Positions 30,551 through 38,728 of a DNA stretch of 43,375 nt are shown here, one piece after another. A program made the translations under genes and the position numbers. Position 1 is the stretch's first letter. Each line of letters opens with the position of its first letter. Source of the stretch: CALVUJ01 sp045119835 (GTDB taxonomy: Bacteria; Bacillota_I; Bacilli_A; RFN20; DUOF01); the NCBI GenBank assembly GCA_045119835.1, contig JBGVED010000097.1, positions 1 to 43,375 on the forward strand, given 5' to 3'. The notes beneath the pieces are model-generated. The model had not been told where the DNA came from and did no database searches. It saw nothing but the letters and a program-made list of their open reading frames with translations.

Positions 30551-31512
30551 TATTTAAACCCCAATGGAAAGAACGCTTGTATGCTACCTTTAGCTACATT
30601 TACAAGAGTTTTTGTAATACCATTATTTATTTTTTGAATAACGTTTGCAGTACCTGGATATTTGCTGTCGAGCTTATCTATTGTATTTTTAATTAATTTT
30701 GTGCCCGGTGCAAGCTCAGCTTTATCGGTATCTATATTTTGTGTTTTTACTGCACCTAAATTATTTTCTTGTGCTTCCTCAATTTTACTTGGCACTAATG
30801 CACCGTATTGACTTTTATCAACATCAACTACCTTAGTTGTAGCAATTCTAAACTCTTTAATCGTTACTTCAATATCTGTTATAAAATTATTATTACCTTG
30901 GTGTGCTGATACTGATTGCAAATAATAAAGTCTTTTATAATTATCACCGGCTGTTAATGTATGTTCAAATTTTAAACCTTTTAAATTAACTGGTAATCTT
31001 AATTCCAAAACCCTGTTTAAATCTGCTACAATAGATTCTTGCATTTTGTCTGTTAATTGTCTTTGTTTTGCTTGAATAAAGTTATTTTCTATCATTTTTT
31101 TATAACGATTGTAGCTATTTTCTAATTGATTTACTACATTTATAGCTGATTGTGTTGCATTGCTTACGATTCCAGATATTGATGCAATAGGTTTTAAATT
31201 ATTTAACGTTTTTTGCAATACTGGATGACTATTTATTTTTGTAGTTATAGCTTCGAGCCATTCTGAACTACCTTTGTAAACTACTTCTCCCACACATCCA
31301 CGCAACCTGTAAATCTTTGGTTTTATTGCAATATGGTCTTGTACTGAGTGGTTTGTTTCAACAAAATTATCCGTTATAGCAGCTTCTACAGTACTTGTTT
31401 CGTCTTCTACATAAGTAAATAAAATCGCAATTCCTTTATCTTCAATTTGAGTTATTATTGAAGTAAAGTCATCGGTTTTTGTTATTTTACCTTGTAACGG
31501 TGTATTTATCAT
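30550..31512 (-). CDS. Dit-like / hub-adaptor tail protein
   Basis: 320 aa. An N-terminal beta domain (YVEDETSTVEAAITDNFVET, SVQDHIAIKPKIYRLRGCVG) typical of Dit-like hub adaptors, a helical middle (NSYNRYKKMIENNFIQAKQR) and a second beta region (KRLYYLQSVSAHQGNNNFIT). Between tape measure and plug, the standard place of the adaptor in Pam3-like tails. Confidence 0.65.
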   Translation of the reverse strand: MINTPLQGKITKTDDFTSIITQIEDKGIAILFTYVEDETSTVEAAITDNFVETNHSVQDHIAIKPKIYRLRGCVGEVVYKGSSEWLEAITTKINSHPVLQKTLNNLKPIASISGIVSNATQSAINVVNQLENSYNRYKKMIENNFIQAKQRQLTDKMQESIVADLNRVLELRLPVNLKGLKFEHTLTAGDNYKRLYYLQSVSAHQGNNNFITDIEVTIKEFRIATTKVVDVDKSQYGALVPSKIEEAQENNLGAVKTQNIDTDKAELAPGTKLIKNTIDKLDSKYPGTANVIQKINNGITKTLVNVAKGSIQAFFPLGFK

Positions 31513-32969
31513 CTATATTGCTCCGCTAATATTAAATTGTGATAATTTGATAATTGCTGTATAGCTTCTTTTGCAGGTTGAGGATTATTAAAAAAGTTAT
31601 TTGTCATATTGCTTTTAACATTATGGTATTGATAACGTGTTCCGCCTTCATCTGGGTCTGGTGATATTTCGTTATCTTCCTCATTTTTCTTACCAAACCA
31701 ATCAGCAATTAAATCGTAAATATCCTTTATTAACAAGACACTTGATGCAATAGTAAATATTGCACCTATTACTGGTCCGAAAGCAAAACCGCCAAAACCC
31801 CCTAATAATCTCTTACCTACCATACCCAAAGCTGTACCCATACCTTTTTTAGATGCAACCCTACCTAATGCCTTACCTGTACCAAATAAGCCACCGATTA
31901 AACCTTTGTTTGCTATATTTTTTGCTCCAAACATTGCCGCAATAGGTGCTAAAAGTTTTGCTAATCCTCCACCAAGTGATAATAATTTAGTGAACGCAGA
32001 TATAGTTTTTAATACGGCTCCACCTGCCATAATTACTAAAATATCCCTTAATAGCTTCATCCATTCTGGTTGTTTCTTTTCCAAAAAGCTTGTTATACTT
32101 AAAGCTATTTTTGATGTCCATTCCATTATTTTTTGAATCAATGGCATTGTAGCAATTATTAATCTATTTTTGGCTAATTCCCAGCGCATATTATTCTGTT
32201 GCTGTTTGGCTGTATATTCTGCTAACTGTTTACGCTCTTTTTCTGTTAATTGTAGCTTATTAGCGGTTTTCATATATTCGCTAAATTGTTCATTTGATAG
32301 GTCAAGAACATTCAACCATTCTTGCGATAATCCAAGTTCTGATAATATCTCAGACTTAACTCTGCCACTATAACGAGATAATGATTTTCTCAAAGACAGA
32401 ATTAATTTATCGCTATCCATACCACGAGGATTAATTCCAAGCATACCAAAGGTTCTTGCGTTTTCGCCAAAACGTTCAAACCTAAATATTTTAGATTGCA
32501 AACTCTGTATATCCCCTGCAACTTGTTCTGGCGATAAACCTGTCCCAGCCATTTGAGCAATTCCAGCCATTCTGTTTAGTCTTGAAATAGAAATACCTGA
32601 TTGTTTTTCAAAGGTTATATACATTTGATTAGATTTTAATAAGCTATTGCCCATTCTATCTAAGGCTACGGCGGTTGCACCTATTGCACTTACAAATTTT
32701 AAGGCTGTACCTATGTTTTTTTGTATTGAGCTATTTAAGGCTTCGTGTTCTGCTTTTGATGCTTTCAATCCATCTAATTCATCTTGTTGAGCTGCGTTTT
32801 TTTGTATTAAGGCTTTTTCCTCATTACTTGTTGCCTTGGCTAAATCTTGCATAACTTTTATTTGTTTTCGAGTTTTCTTTTCAGCCTCGGTCATTTTTTT
32901 TATGGCTTCATCAAGTGCTTTTACATCCCCCTGAGTGCCTATTTTAATTATAAATTCGCCTAAGTTCAT
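31509..32969 (-). CDS. Tail tape measure protein
   Basis: 486 aa, short for the family, so a short tail is expected. N-terminal coiled coil (EAIKKMTEAEKKTRKQIKVM), the usual MAGIAQMAGTGLSPEQVAGD segment, and hydrophobic stretches (LLRDILVIMAGGAVLKTISA; GPVIGAIFTIASSVLLIKDI). It sets tail length and is ejected with the DNA. Overlaps both neighbours. Confidence 0.85.
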   Translation of the reverse strand: MNLGEFIIKIGTQGDVKALDEAIKKMTEAEKKTRKQIKVMQDLAKATSNEEKALIQKNAAQQDELDGLKASKAEHEALNSSIQKNIGTALKFVSAIGATAVALDRMGNSLLKSNQMYITFEKQSGISISRLNRMAGIAQMAGTGLSPEQVAGDIQSLQSKIFRFERFGENARTFGMLGINPRGMDSDKLILSLRKSLSRYSGRVKSEILSELGLSQEWLNVLDLSNEQFSEYMKTANKLQLTEKERKQLAEYTAKQQQNNMRWELAKNRLIIATMPLIQKIMEWTSKIALSITSFLEKKQPEWMKLLRDILVIMAGGAVLKTISAFTKLLSLGGGLAKLLAPIAAMFGAKNIANKGLIGGLFGTGKALGRVASKKGMGTALGMVGKRLLGGFGGFAFGPVIGAIFTIASSVLLIKDIYDLIADWFGKKNEEDNEISPDPDEGGTRYQYHNVKSNMTNNFFNNPQPAKEAIQQLSNYHNLILAEQYR

Positions 32970-33594
32970 CTTTTTGCCTTATTTAACTCAAAAACAGTCG
33001 CTTTGTATTGCCTTGTCATTATTTCAAAATGATATGCTTTTATTACTTCATCAATCGGTGAATTATATGCTATGTTAGGATTGCTATTATACCAGCCTGC
33101 CTTGCATATAGTATATATTATAACATCTTCTTTATCTACATTATACCTAACTTTTGGATGAAGTTCTGTTCCTTTATATGGGTTTTCCAAGTAGAAATAA
33201 GGCTTTTGATAAAAGGGCGCAAATTTTCCTCCACGCAAGCAAATATAATTTCATAATAATCTTGTCTTGCTTCTGGTACATCTTCCCTATCAAATAAGGC
33301 TTCATCTATTTTATATACTTTTTTGTAAGTACAATATTGCAAGCATTGGAATATTGCTTCATTAAAATCTTCCGATGTATCAATACCAATCAATGTATCT
33401 TTTATAAAATCTATCACCCCTGTAAAATCTAAATCTTTTTCTAAAATGGATTTATCTCCACCGACTAATTTTATTCCAATTGGTGATTTTTTAATTTCTG
33501 CAAAAATAACTTGTTTTAATTTTTGTACATCTTTAATCGGTGCGCAATTAATAACTATTTTATTATTTGTTAATGCGCTTGTCAGTTCTTTCAT
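32966..33594 (-). CDS. Tail assembly chaperone, long form by -1 frameshift
   Basis: The 0-frame ORF (33136-33594) and the next ORF in the -1 frame overlap for about 100 nt; the second has no credible start (TTG 33238, no ribosome-binding site). Slippage at C-CCT-TTT (33211-33217) would join ...VEENLRP-F to YQKPYFYLENPYKGTELHPK, giving 209 aa. Such G/GT-type pairs before the tape measure are usual in tailed phages and chaperone it. The fused C-terminal part is TKR...FEIMTRQYKATVFELNKAKR-like and helical. Confidence 0.75.
33136..33594 (-). CDS. Tail assembly chaperone, short form
   Basis: 152 aa without frameshift (MKELTSALTNNKIVINCAPI... ending FIQKLGIM). Acidic-helical middle (DFTGVIDFIKDTLIGIDTSE, IFQCLQYCTYKKVYKIDEAL). 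GGAGAAAC precedes the start. It is made in excess over the frameshifted form in comparable systems. Lies between tube and tape measure. Confidence 0.78.
   Translation of the reverse strand: MKELTSALTNNKIVINCAPIKDVQKLKQVIFAEIKKSPIGIKLVGGDKSILEKDLDFTGVIDFIKDTLIGIDTSEDFNEAIFQCLQYCTYKKVYKIDEALFDREDVPEARQDYYEIIFACVEENLRPFIKSLISTWKTHIKEQNFIQKLGIM
33211..33217 (-). promoter_or_regulatory. Slippery heptamer for -1 frameshifting
   Basis: Minus strand reads C CCT TTT in the 0 frame, a good X-XXY-YYZ heptamer, inside the overlap of the two chaperone ORFs. No other heptamer in the overlap fits as well. I see no strong downstream stem. Confidence 0.65.
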
Positions 33595-33614
33595 AGTAGT
33601 TTCTCCTCTTCTTG

Positions 33615-33665
33615 CCAGTTAAATCCAGCCTAAGGGTTTTACCCCTTAAACTGGATACGGACTGG
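33615..33665 (-). promoter_or_regulatory. Three-tier hairpin between tail tube and chaperone genes
   Basis: Nested pairs on the minus strand: CCAGT/ACTGG (outer), ATCCAG/CTGGAT, TAAGGG/CCCTTA (inner, loop GTAAAA). It lies in the 81-bp gap after the tube stop and before the chaperone ribosome-binding site. There is no U-run, so it may protect the abundant tube mRNA or reduce read-through rather than end transcription. Confidence 0.65.
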
Positions 33666-33675
33666 AACTATAAAA

Positions 33676-34134
33676 TTATGCAATACTTCTTTCAGCATCA
33701 GCAAATTGAATTACATATTCAACTACTGCTTGTTGTGCTTCACCATTTACATTAGACGTCATATTAGGTTTCTTTTGAATCATTCCACCTTTTAATAAAT
33801 AGGTGTTATAAGAAATATTGCCTTCGCCATCACCAACCATTTTAACAACGGAGCCATTTATTAAAATAGTTGAAGCAAATCCTTCGTGTTTTGGTACTAG
33901 ACCATTTAATCTTTTGTCATCATTAGATGACATTAAAATTCTTAAGGTTAAAGTTGCATTTCTTCCGGCTTCATCATAAGCAAAAATACTATTTCCATTT
34001 TTTCCTGTAGTTAAAGAAAACAAGTCATTATTTACTTCTAGTGTACCAATATCACCATCGGCGAAATCTTTTAATGGAATATCATTTAAGATTATAACGT
34101 CTTGTCCAGTTAATGCGTATGAACTTCCTGCCAT
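33676..34134 (-). CDS. Tail tube protein
   Basis: 152 aa (MAGSSYALTGQDVIILNDIP). VNNDLFSLTTGKNGNSIFAY, ATLTLRILMSSNDDKRLNGL and VVEYVIQFADAERSIA fit the tube proteins that follow DUF3383-type sheaths. It polymerises into the inner tail tube. A strong AGAAGGAG site; its own late -10 (34176-34181) lies upstream, back to back with the plus-strand HNH promoter. Confidence 0.85.
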   Translation of the reverse strand: MAGSSYALTGQDVIILNDIPLKDFADGDIGTLEVNNDLFSLTTGKNGNSIFAYDEAGRNATLTLRILMSSNDDKRLNGLVPKHEGFASTILINGSVVKMVGDGEGNISYNTYLLKGGMIQKKPNMTSNVNGEAQQAVVEYVIQFADAERSIA

Positions 34135-34156
34135 TATTATCTCCTTCTATTTAATA

Positions 34157-34185
34157 TTTACATTTATATATTTTCATTATACAAT
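34157..34185 (+). promoter_or_regulatory. Promoter of the HNH element, overlapping the divergent tube promoter
   Basis: Plus-strand TTTACA (34157-34162), 17-bp spacer, TACAAT (34180-34185), 6 nt before the leader's P1. On the opposite strand TATAAT (34176-34181) is the late -10 of the tube gene; no -35 is visible for that one. The layout is the same at 38604-38632. Confidence 0.68.
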
Positions 34186-34191
34186 ATTTTT

Positions 34192-34280
34192 GTGAGCTAG
34201 AATAGCGCATTCGAAAAGTAGAATATCCAACTACCTGCTCACCTTATACCACTTGGATTTAATTACTGGGAGGTAATTTT
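34192..34280 (+). promoter_or_regulatory. Class I pseudoknot leader RNA
   Basis: P1 GTGAGC (34192-34197) with GCTCAC (34237-34242); TA; hairpin GAAT/ATTC; GAAAA; hairpin B GTAG/CTAC with loop ATCCAA (34225-34230) pairing with TTGGAT (34253-34258); ATTAC/GTAAT around GGGAGG before the start codon. Confidence 0.83.
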
Positions 34281-34916
34281 ATGGAAGATTTAACAAATAA
34301 AGTTTTTGGCAGATTAAAAGTAATTGAATTTGACCATTCAGTACCAAGATACTACCCTAATGGAAGCATAAGTGGGCATAGGCATTATTGGCTATGTAAA
34401 TGTATATGTGGCAACTATAAAGTAGTCGAACATTATGCACTGACAAAAGGCACGACAAAATCTTGTGGCTGCCTTAAAAAAGAACAAGCGAAAACTAATT
34501 TTTCAAAACACAACTTAACAAACCATAGACTATACAATATATATGCTCATATAAAACAAAGGTGTTATAAAAAGGAATGTAAAGCATATAAAGATTATGG
34601 CGCACGTGGAATAAAAATGTGTCAAGAATGGGAAAATGATTTCTTGAATTTTTATAATTGGGCATTAAACAATGGCTATAAGGAAAATTTAACTATTGAT
34701 AGAATAGACAATAATGGCAATTATGAACCAAAAAATTGTAGGTGGATTACACTTAAAAAACAACAAAATAATAAAAGAAATAATTTTTTAATAACTATTT
34801 ATAATAGAACACAAACTTTATCCGAATGGTGTGAAGAAAAAGAACTAGATTATAAAAAAATACAATCTAGACTATCTAGGGGCTGGCTATTGGAAGACGC
34901 AATGACAAAAAAATAG
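34281..34916 (+). CDS. Free-standing HNH-type homing endonuclease between sheath and tube genes
   Basis: 211 aa (MEDLTNKVFGRLKVIEFDHS). Zinc-ribbon Cys (CKCICG, SCGCL), core YGARGIKMCQEWENDF and LTIDRIDNNGNYEPKNCRW, C-terminal LSEWCEEKEL...GWLLEDAMTKK. Antisense to the late genes around it. Its last codons form part of the bidirectional terminator. No duplicated neighbour-gene end was found at this copy. Confidence 0.87.
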   Translation: MEDLTNKVFGRLKVIEFDHSVPRYYPNGSISGHRHYWLCKCICGNYKVVEHYALTKGTTKSCGCLKKEQAKTNFSKHNLTNHRLYNIYAHIKQRCYKKECKAYKDYGARGIKMCQEWENDFLNFYNWALNNGYKENLTIDRIDNNGNYEPKNCRWITLKKQQNNKRNNFLITIYNRTQTLSEWCEEKELDYKKIQSRLSRGWLLEDAMTKK

Positions 34917-34935
34917 GGGCATAAACCCCTATTTT
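34907..34935. terminator. Bidirectional terminator between the sheath gene and the HNH gene
   Basis: AATAGGGG (34912-34919), 6-nt loop, CCCCTATT (34926-34933). On the minus strand it is followed by seven T (sheath transcript); on the plus strand by TTTT (HNH transcript). It overlaps the HNH stop codon. Confidence 0.82.
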
Positions 34936-34946
34936 AAAGCCTTTGC

Positions 34947-36431
34947 TTACCGCTGTACTTGGACTACAACATTAGAGCTGTGAATACTTCCTGATAGCTT
35001 AATCGCAATCTGTACCAAGGGGGCAATTCTTTCTTCTCTTTCTGCTTGGTTTTGAAGCGCAATAGGTAAAGAATATATGTAGTATCCTTTTTCTTCTATG
35101 TTTCTTTGGAAGTCATCAGGGTCACCAAATGGGATTGAATCATTCCATTTTAAACCTGTACCTATTACTCCATTTCTTACACCTTGCGAGCATCTTGATT
35201 CATAAGCATTTTTCAAGCCTGTCATTCCTGCTTCGGTTTGAGGTATTTTAGTATTTGTTTTGCGTAAATAATTAAATCCGCTAACTTCCAATGCTTTTTT
35301 CAACCATAACAAATTAGTTGCATCATCTGTATAATAACCATTATCAAAGCTATATACACAGCTTAAACCCTCTGTATTAGCATATACATCAACTCCGTTT
35401 TGTTTAGCTAAATTATAGTAAGTTGAATTAATATTGCTATCGGGTTTAATTCCTGTTAATTCTTTTAGGTTCATTGTTAAGGCTGTTGCGGTTCCTGAGT
35501 AATTTGTTGATTGTGCAATTGTTGCATAAGTTGCAATTGCTGTTTTTGCAATATTTGCACCCTCGTCGGTTTTTGCCATTAATCTTGTTTTTCTATAACC
35601 TGCTGTCTTAATTGAAGCACCTAGTGTGCCAATATTTTTTAGTGATTGAACCACTTCAAAATAAACGTGGTCTTTTGCTTGGATTGTAGCTGCTGCTGCT
35701 TCAATTCCTGCATTATCTAATACTTGAGTGGTCAGAACTCCACCAAAATATGCAATTTCTTCCGCTTGAGCTATTGCTTCTGATAATGTGGTTCCTGTTT
35801 GTGCTGTACCTGTTGCGGTTACTTGGTTAGCACCGTCAAAATATGAAGCACCATATAAATCTGTACCACTTCCGCCTGTTGTTGCTTTTAATGCTACTGC
35901 TGAGGTTGTTCCGTAATTTCTTGATGTGAATTTAATTTTATTTGTATCAACCACGGCAATATCGCAATCTAAGTATTGATTTTTTAATACTGTAACAATA
36001 TCAGCAACCGAAGCAATAGAAGTAAAGTCTAATCCAGTAGCAGTATAATCTGTTCCGTCTATTGTAACTGTTAAATCACCATTATTGATTAGTTTTAATG
36101 CTGTAATAATAGTATCGGTGATTGCAATAGTTGTAGTTGATCCGGCTGTTGCATTAGTTGCAGTATATGGGAAAATAAGGACTTGTCCATTACCTGTTCT
36201 TAAATTTGGTACAGGAGTAAATAAGGCTTGAGCCATTTTAGCCGTTAATGAATTTGTACCATATTCATTAATAGCATCTTGTGCGTTTACCGCCCAAATA
36301 TAAGGCTCTACACTTAAAGGTTGTTCATTAGTAAACAAGCAAATAGTGTTTGTATTATATTCGCCTAATCCTTGAGGTGCGGTTGACACACTTACATTAA
36401 TTGTATAACTAAGAGGTACCGTTCTTGTCAT
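34947..36431 (-). CDS. Contractile tail sheath protein (DUF3383-like)
   Basis: 494 aa (MTRTVPLSYTINVSVSTAPQ). DUF3383-like marks: GLGEYNTNTICLFTNEQPLS, a central beta insertion (TAQTGTTLSEAIAQAEEIAY), GYRKTRLMAKTDEGANIAKT, ALTMNLKELTGIKPDSNINS, VYANTEGLSCVYSFDNGYYT and GVRNGVIGTGLKWNDSIPFG. The outer contractile tube that drives DNA delivery. Confidence 0.92.
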   Translation of the reverse strand: MTRTVPLSYTINVSVSTAPQGLGEYNTNTICLFTNEQPLSVEPYIWAVNAQDAINEYGTNSLTAKMAQALFTPVPNLRTGNGQVLIFPYTATNATAGSTTTIAITDTIITALKLINNGDLTVTIDGTDYTATGLDFTSIASVADIVTVLKNQYLDCDIAVVDTNKIKFTSRNYGTTSAVALKATTGGSGTDLYGASYFDGANQVTATGTAQTGTTLSEAIAQAEEIAYFGGVLTTQVLDNAGIEAAAATIQAKDHVYFEVVQSLKNIGTLGASIKTAGYRKTRLMAKTDEGANIAKTAIATYATIAQSTNYSGTATALTMNLKELTGIKPDSNINSTYYNLAKQNGVDVYANTEGLSCVYSFDNGYYTDDATNLLWLKKALEVSGFNYLRKTNTKIPQTEAGMTGLKNAYESRCSQGVRNGVIGTGLKWNDSIPFGDPDDFQRNIEEKGYYIYSLPIALQNQAEREERIAPLVQIAIKLSGSIHSSNVVVQVQR

Positions 36432-36443
36432 CTTTTCACCTTT

Positions 36444-36467
36444 CTATATTTATATATTTTTATTATA
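36444..36467 (-). promoter_or_regulatory. Late promoter-like element of the sheath gene
   Basis: Minus-strand TATAAT (36462-36467) followed by AAAAATATATAAA, near-identical to the sequences before tube (34176-34181) and the DUF4054-like gene (38623-38628). None has a recognisable -35, which suggests activator-dependent late transcription. Confidence 0.55.
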
Positions 36468-36474
36468 ACAATTT

Positions 36475-37098
36475 TTAATTATTTATTATTTGATTGTTTT
36501 CAATAGTAAAATCAGCAAATATATTGCTATTTGTATTTCTTGCTTGAGTTCTAAATGTTTGATAGTAGTCAACTTCTTTAGTATATTTATTCCAAGTCAA
36601 ACATTGAAATCTAATTGTATAGCGGTTAATATCTGAACCGCCATCCAAACCCGATAAATTAACCGCATCCGATATTCTGCTTATGTTAAATTGATATTTT
36701 TCTTGTAGTTGTTCTGCATAAGTACTATTTAAACAAGCTTGTATCTCTGGATATCTTATTCTTGCATCATTATTTTTGGAGTAAATATCAATTTGCATTG
36801 TTCTATTCTCGTTTATATACTTATCCTCAAAATAATGAGTTATTGTTTCTTGTGTTTCAGGGTCTATCTCGGTTTCTTCTCTATATTCTTTTCTGTTTGA
36901 AAATATTCTATTTTGTAAAGTGCTTACAGTAATTTGAATGTTTGGAGTATTAAATAATTTGATATTTTGCGATTTTATCATTACACAAGGAATCTCATTA
37001 CCTTGTGAATCTGTACCCCAGTTATCGGGTAAATCTAATGATTTTTGTATTAAGTCAACAAAGATTTTTTCAACTTCAATCTGCATTATCTTCCTCAT
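36475..37098 (-). CDS. Neck / tail terminator protein
   Basis: 207 aa (ATG 37098; 37086, MQIEVEKIF, is also possible). LIQKSLDLPDNWGTDSQGNE, IQITVSTLQNRIFSNRKEYR, EQLQEKYQFNISRISDAVNL and YTIRFQCLTW fit neck or tail-completion proteins that precede the sheath. It would cap the tail top for head joining. Family not named with certainty. Confidence 0.65.
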   Translation of the reverse strand: MRKIMQIEVEKIFVDLIQKSLDLPDNWGTDSQGNEIPCVMIKSQNIKLFNTPNIQITVSTLQNRIFSNRKEYREETEIDPETQETITHYFEDKYINENRTMQIDIYSKNNDARIRYPEIQACLNSTYAEQLQEKYQFNISRISDAVNLSGLDGGSDINRYTIRFQCLTWNKYTKEVDYYQTFRTQARNTNSNIFADFTIENNQIINN

Positions 37099-37462
37099 AA
37101 TCTCTGATAATTTGATATTCTATAAAACCATTTAAGCTGTAGTCTTTAATTGCCATAACTTTGAATCTTCTGCCTTGAAATTTAATTTTGTCTTGTGTTT
37201 GTAAATTTAGACTACCACTTTTGGCGTGTATCCAATACCACTCCCAAGACCTTTGTCCTTCGGGTTTAGACTGCAATTCTTCGTCTCTTAATGGCTGCCA
37301 AACACCCATAAAATTAATTAGAGTTTCTGTTTTAACAGCATCCCCGTCAATAATTTCTTGCTTAATTTTTATTAATGATAACGGTACTTCCCAGCCGTTA
37401 AGAGTTGAAGCCATATTTGGCATTCCGTTTTTTAAACTTCTATTTTTGTTAAAATTAAGCAT
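37076..37462 (-). CDS. Head-tail joining protein
   Basis: 128 aa. LNGWEVPLSLIKIKQEIIDG, FMGVWQPLRDEELQSKPEGQ, RSWEWYWIHAKSGSLNLQTQ and KIKFQGRRFKVMAIKDYS match small head-completion/adaptor proteins of this gene order. Overlaps both neighbours. Confidence 0.65.
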   Translation of the reverse strand: MLNFNKNRSLKNGMPNMASTLNGWEVPLSLIKIKQEIIDGDAVKTETLINFMGVWQPLRDEELQSKPEGQRSWEWYWIHAKSGSLNLQTQDKIKFQGRRFKVMAIKDYSLNGFIEYQIIRDYEEDNAD

Positions 37463-38018
37463 TTTCTACCTCGTAGGTTACACTTCCTCTTAAATCGCCG
37501 TTAGCAATTAATGGCTTTGAGCTTCCTTTTGCATCTATTGTTATTTGACTGTTTGGTTTCCATTCGCCACTTATACCGCCATTATCAAAGGCTTTTTGTA
37601 TTTGCAATATACCTGAATTTCCGATTATGTCTGCTAATTTACGCATCATATCATCGTCTGCATACTCTTCAAATAATTTTTGGTCGCCCACATACTCATA
37701 TATATATTTTTTAAAACCTTCATTTTTAATTGGTTCATATAACCAGCTTCTGGCAGGTATTTTAATATGAGTAGTAGTTTTTTTAAGATTTACACCAAAT
37801 TTATATCTAAAAAAGTTCCTCAATTTATCTGTAACAGGTATTTCTGCGCCATACTCTTGAACTGCACCCAAGCCGGCTAAATCTAAATTTTCTGAAATAG
37901 GGTCTGAACCCCCTTGATCTGCTAGTAATCCGATTTTAACAGTATATTTTTTAGATAGCATTTTAGCTATCTGTTTCATTTTACCTATTAAAATTTGATT
38001 GCTATCTTTGTGTTCCAT
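37455..38018 (-). CDS. Virion morphogenesis protein (HK97 gp10 / Mu gpG-like)
   Basis: 187 aa. TVKIGLLADQGGSDPISENL, LAGLGAVQEYGAEIPV, IPARSWLYEPIKNEGF, IQKAFDNGGISGEWKPNSQI and LIANGDLRGSVTYEVENA are typical of the family; it helps complete the head-tail interface. Confidence 0.75.
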   Translation of the reverse strand: MEHKDSNQILIGKMKQIAKMLSKKYTVKIGLLADQGGSDPISENLDLAGLGAVQEYGAEIPVTDKLRNFFRYKFGVNLKKTTTHIKIPARSWLYEPIKNEGFKKYIYEYVGDQKLFEEYADDDMMRKLADIIGNSGILQIQKAFDNGGISGEWKPNSQITIDAKGSSKPLIANGDLRGSVTYEVENA

Positions 38019-38587
38019 TATGCTATTGTCGGACCTCCACGAAACAATATAACATTACCAATAGTATAAGGATACATTAGACTTGCATATTTCACACCAT
38101 AACCAGTAGTACAATATGCAGATAATGCAGGACTATTCTGTATGTATTGTGGTATTGTATAACCTTCGGAAACAGAGCCTACTGATTTAGATGTTGCAAT
38201 ACCGATATTTGTGCCCCCTAATGCGTTTTGAAAGTCCACTGTTAAATAATGAGCTGTTAGGAATAAAAATACTTTTAGTGCGGTTGCTTCGTCTGAGAAT
38301 AAGCTTTCATTAAAATTAACCTTAGCCTCTGCATAAGCTTCTAATATGTCATTATCTTGCGTATAATTTAAAACGCTATCATCATAAATTCGCCAATCAG
38401 ATGTATCTGTAGGCGCATTTGTTGTAGTTTCTTTTTTGCAAATATAGAAATTATTCTCGTAATAAACCACATTACCCCTAAAATACGTTTTACCGTTTAC
38501 ATAGGTTATATCTGATAAATATTGAGGAGTAAATCTAGGGAATTGGGAACGAAAATCTGAAGCTACTAGGTTATCAAATATGCTCAT
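38018..38587 (-). CDS. DUF4054-like head-tail connector with sugar-binding-like insertion
   Basis: 189 aa (MSIFDNLVASDFRSQFPRFT). DUF4054 features: FRSQFPRF, ILEAYAEAKVNFNESLFSDE, FLFLTAHYLTVDFQNALGG and SVGSVSEGYTIP. Residues about 30-67 (YFRGNVVYYENNFYICKKET...TDTSDW) resemble a short carbohydrate-binding module. Its first codons and ribosome-binding site are a second copy of sequence left at 39372-39390 beyond an inserted HNH element. Confidence 0.78.
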   Translation of the reverse strand: MSIFDNLVASDFRSQFPRFTPQYLSDITYVNGKTYFRGNVVYYENNFYICKKETTTNAPTDTSDWRIYDDSVLNYTQDNDILEAYAEAKVNFNESLFSDEATALKVFLFLTAHYLTVDFQNALGGTNIGIATSKSVGSVSEGYTIPQYIQNSPALSAYCTTGYGVKYASLMYPYTIGNVILFRGGPTIA

Positions 38588-38603
38588 TTTTAATCTTTCT
38601 TTA

Positions 38604-38632
38604 TTTACAGTTATATATTTTTATTATACAAT
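38604..38632 (+). promoter_or_regulatory. Promoter of the HNH element, overlapping a divergent late promoter
   Basis: TTTACA (38604-38609), 17-bp spacer, TACAAT (38627-38632), 6 nt before the leader. The minus-strand TATAAT of the DUF4054-like gene is at 38623-38628, so the two -10 boxes overlap and probably exclude each other. Confidence 0.68.
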
Positions 38633-38638
38633 ATTTTT

Positions 38639-38728
38639 GTGAGATAGGTTATGCAGACCGACAAGATAGAATACTCAACTATCTTCTCACATTATATCAC
38701 TTGAGTTTAGCAATAGGAGTATTGTTTT
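38639..38728 (+). promoter_or_regulatory. Class I pseudoknot leader RNA
   Basis: P1 GTGAGA (38639-38644) with TCTCAC (38685-38690); TA; hairpin GGT/ACC; GACAA; hairpin B GATAG/CTATC with loop ACTCAA (38673-38678) pairing with TTGAGT (38701-38706); CAATA/TATTG around GGAG before ATG 38729. Confidence 0.83.

Noticed and set aside
33136..33238. Second chaperone ORF as an independent gene
   Set aside because: Its only start codon is a TTG with no ribosome-binding site; a -1 slip at CCCTTTT explains it better.
34917..34946. Duplicated tube-gene start beside the HNH at 34281-34916
   Set aside because: I looked for a displaced copy of the tube or sheath end and found only the terminator; this copy seems to lie in a purely intergenic site.
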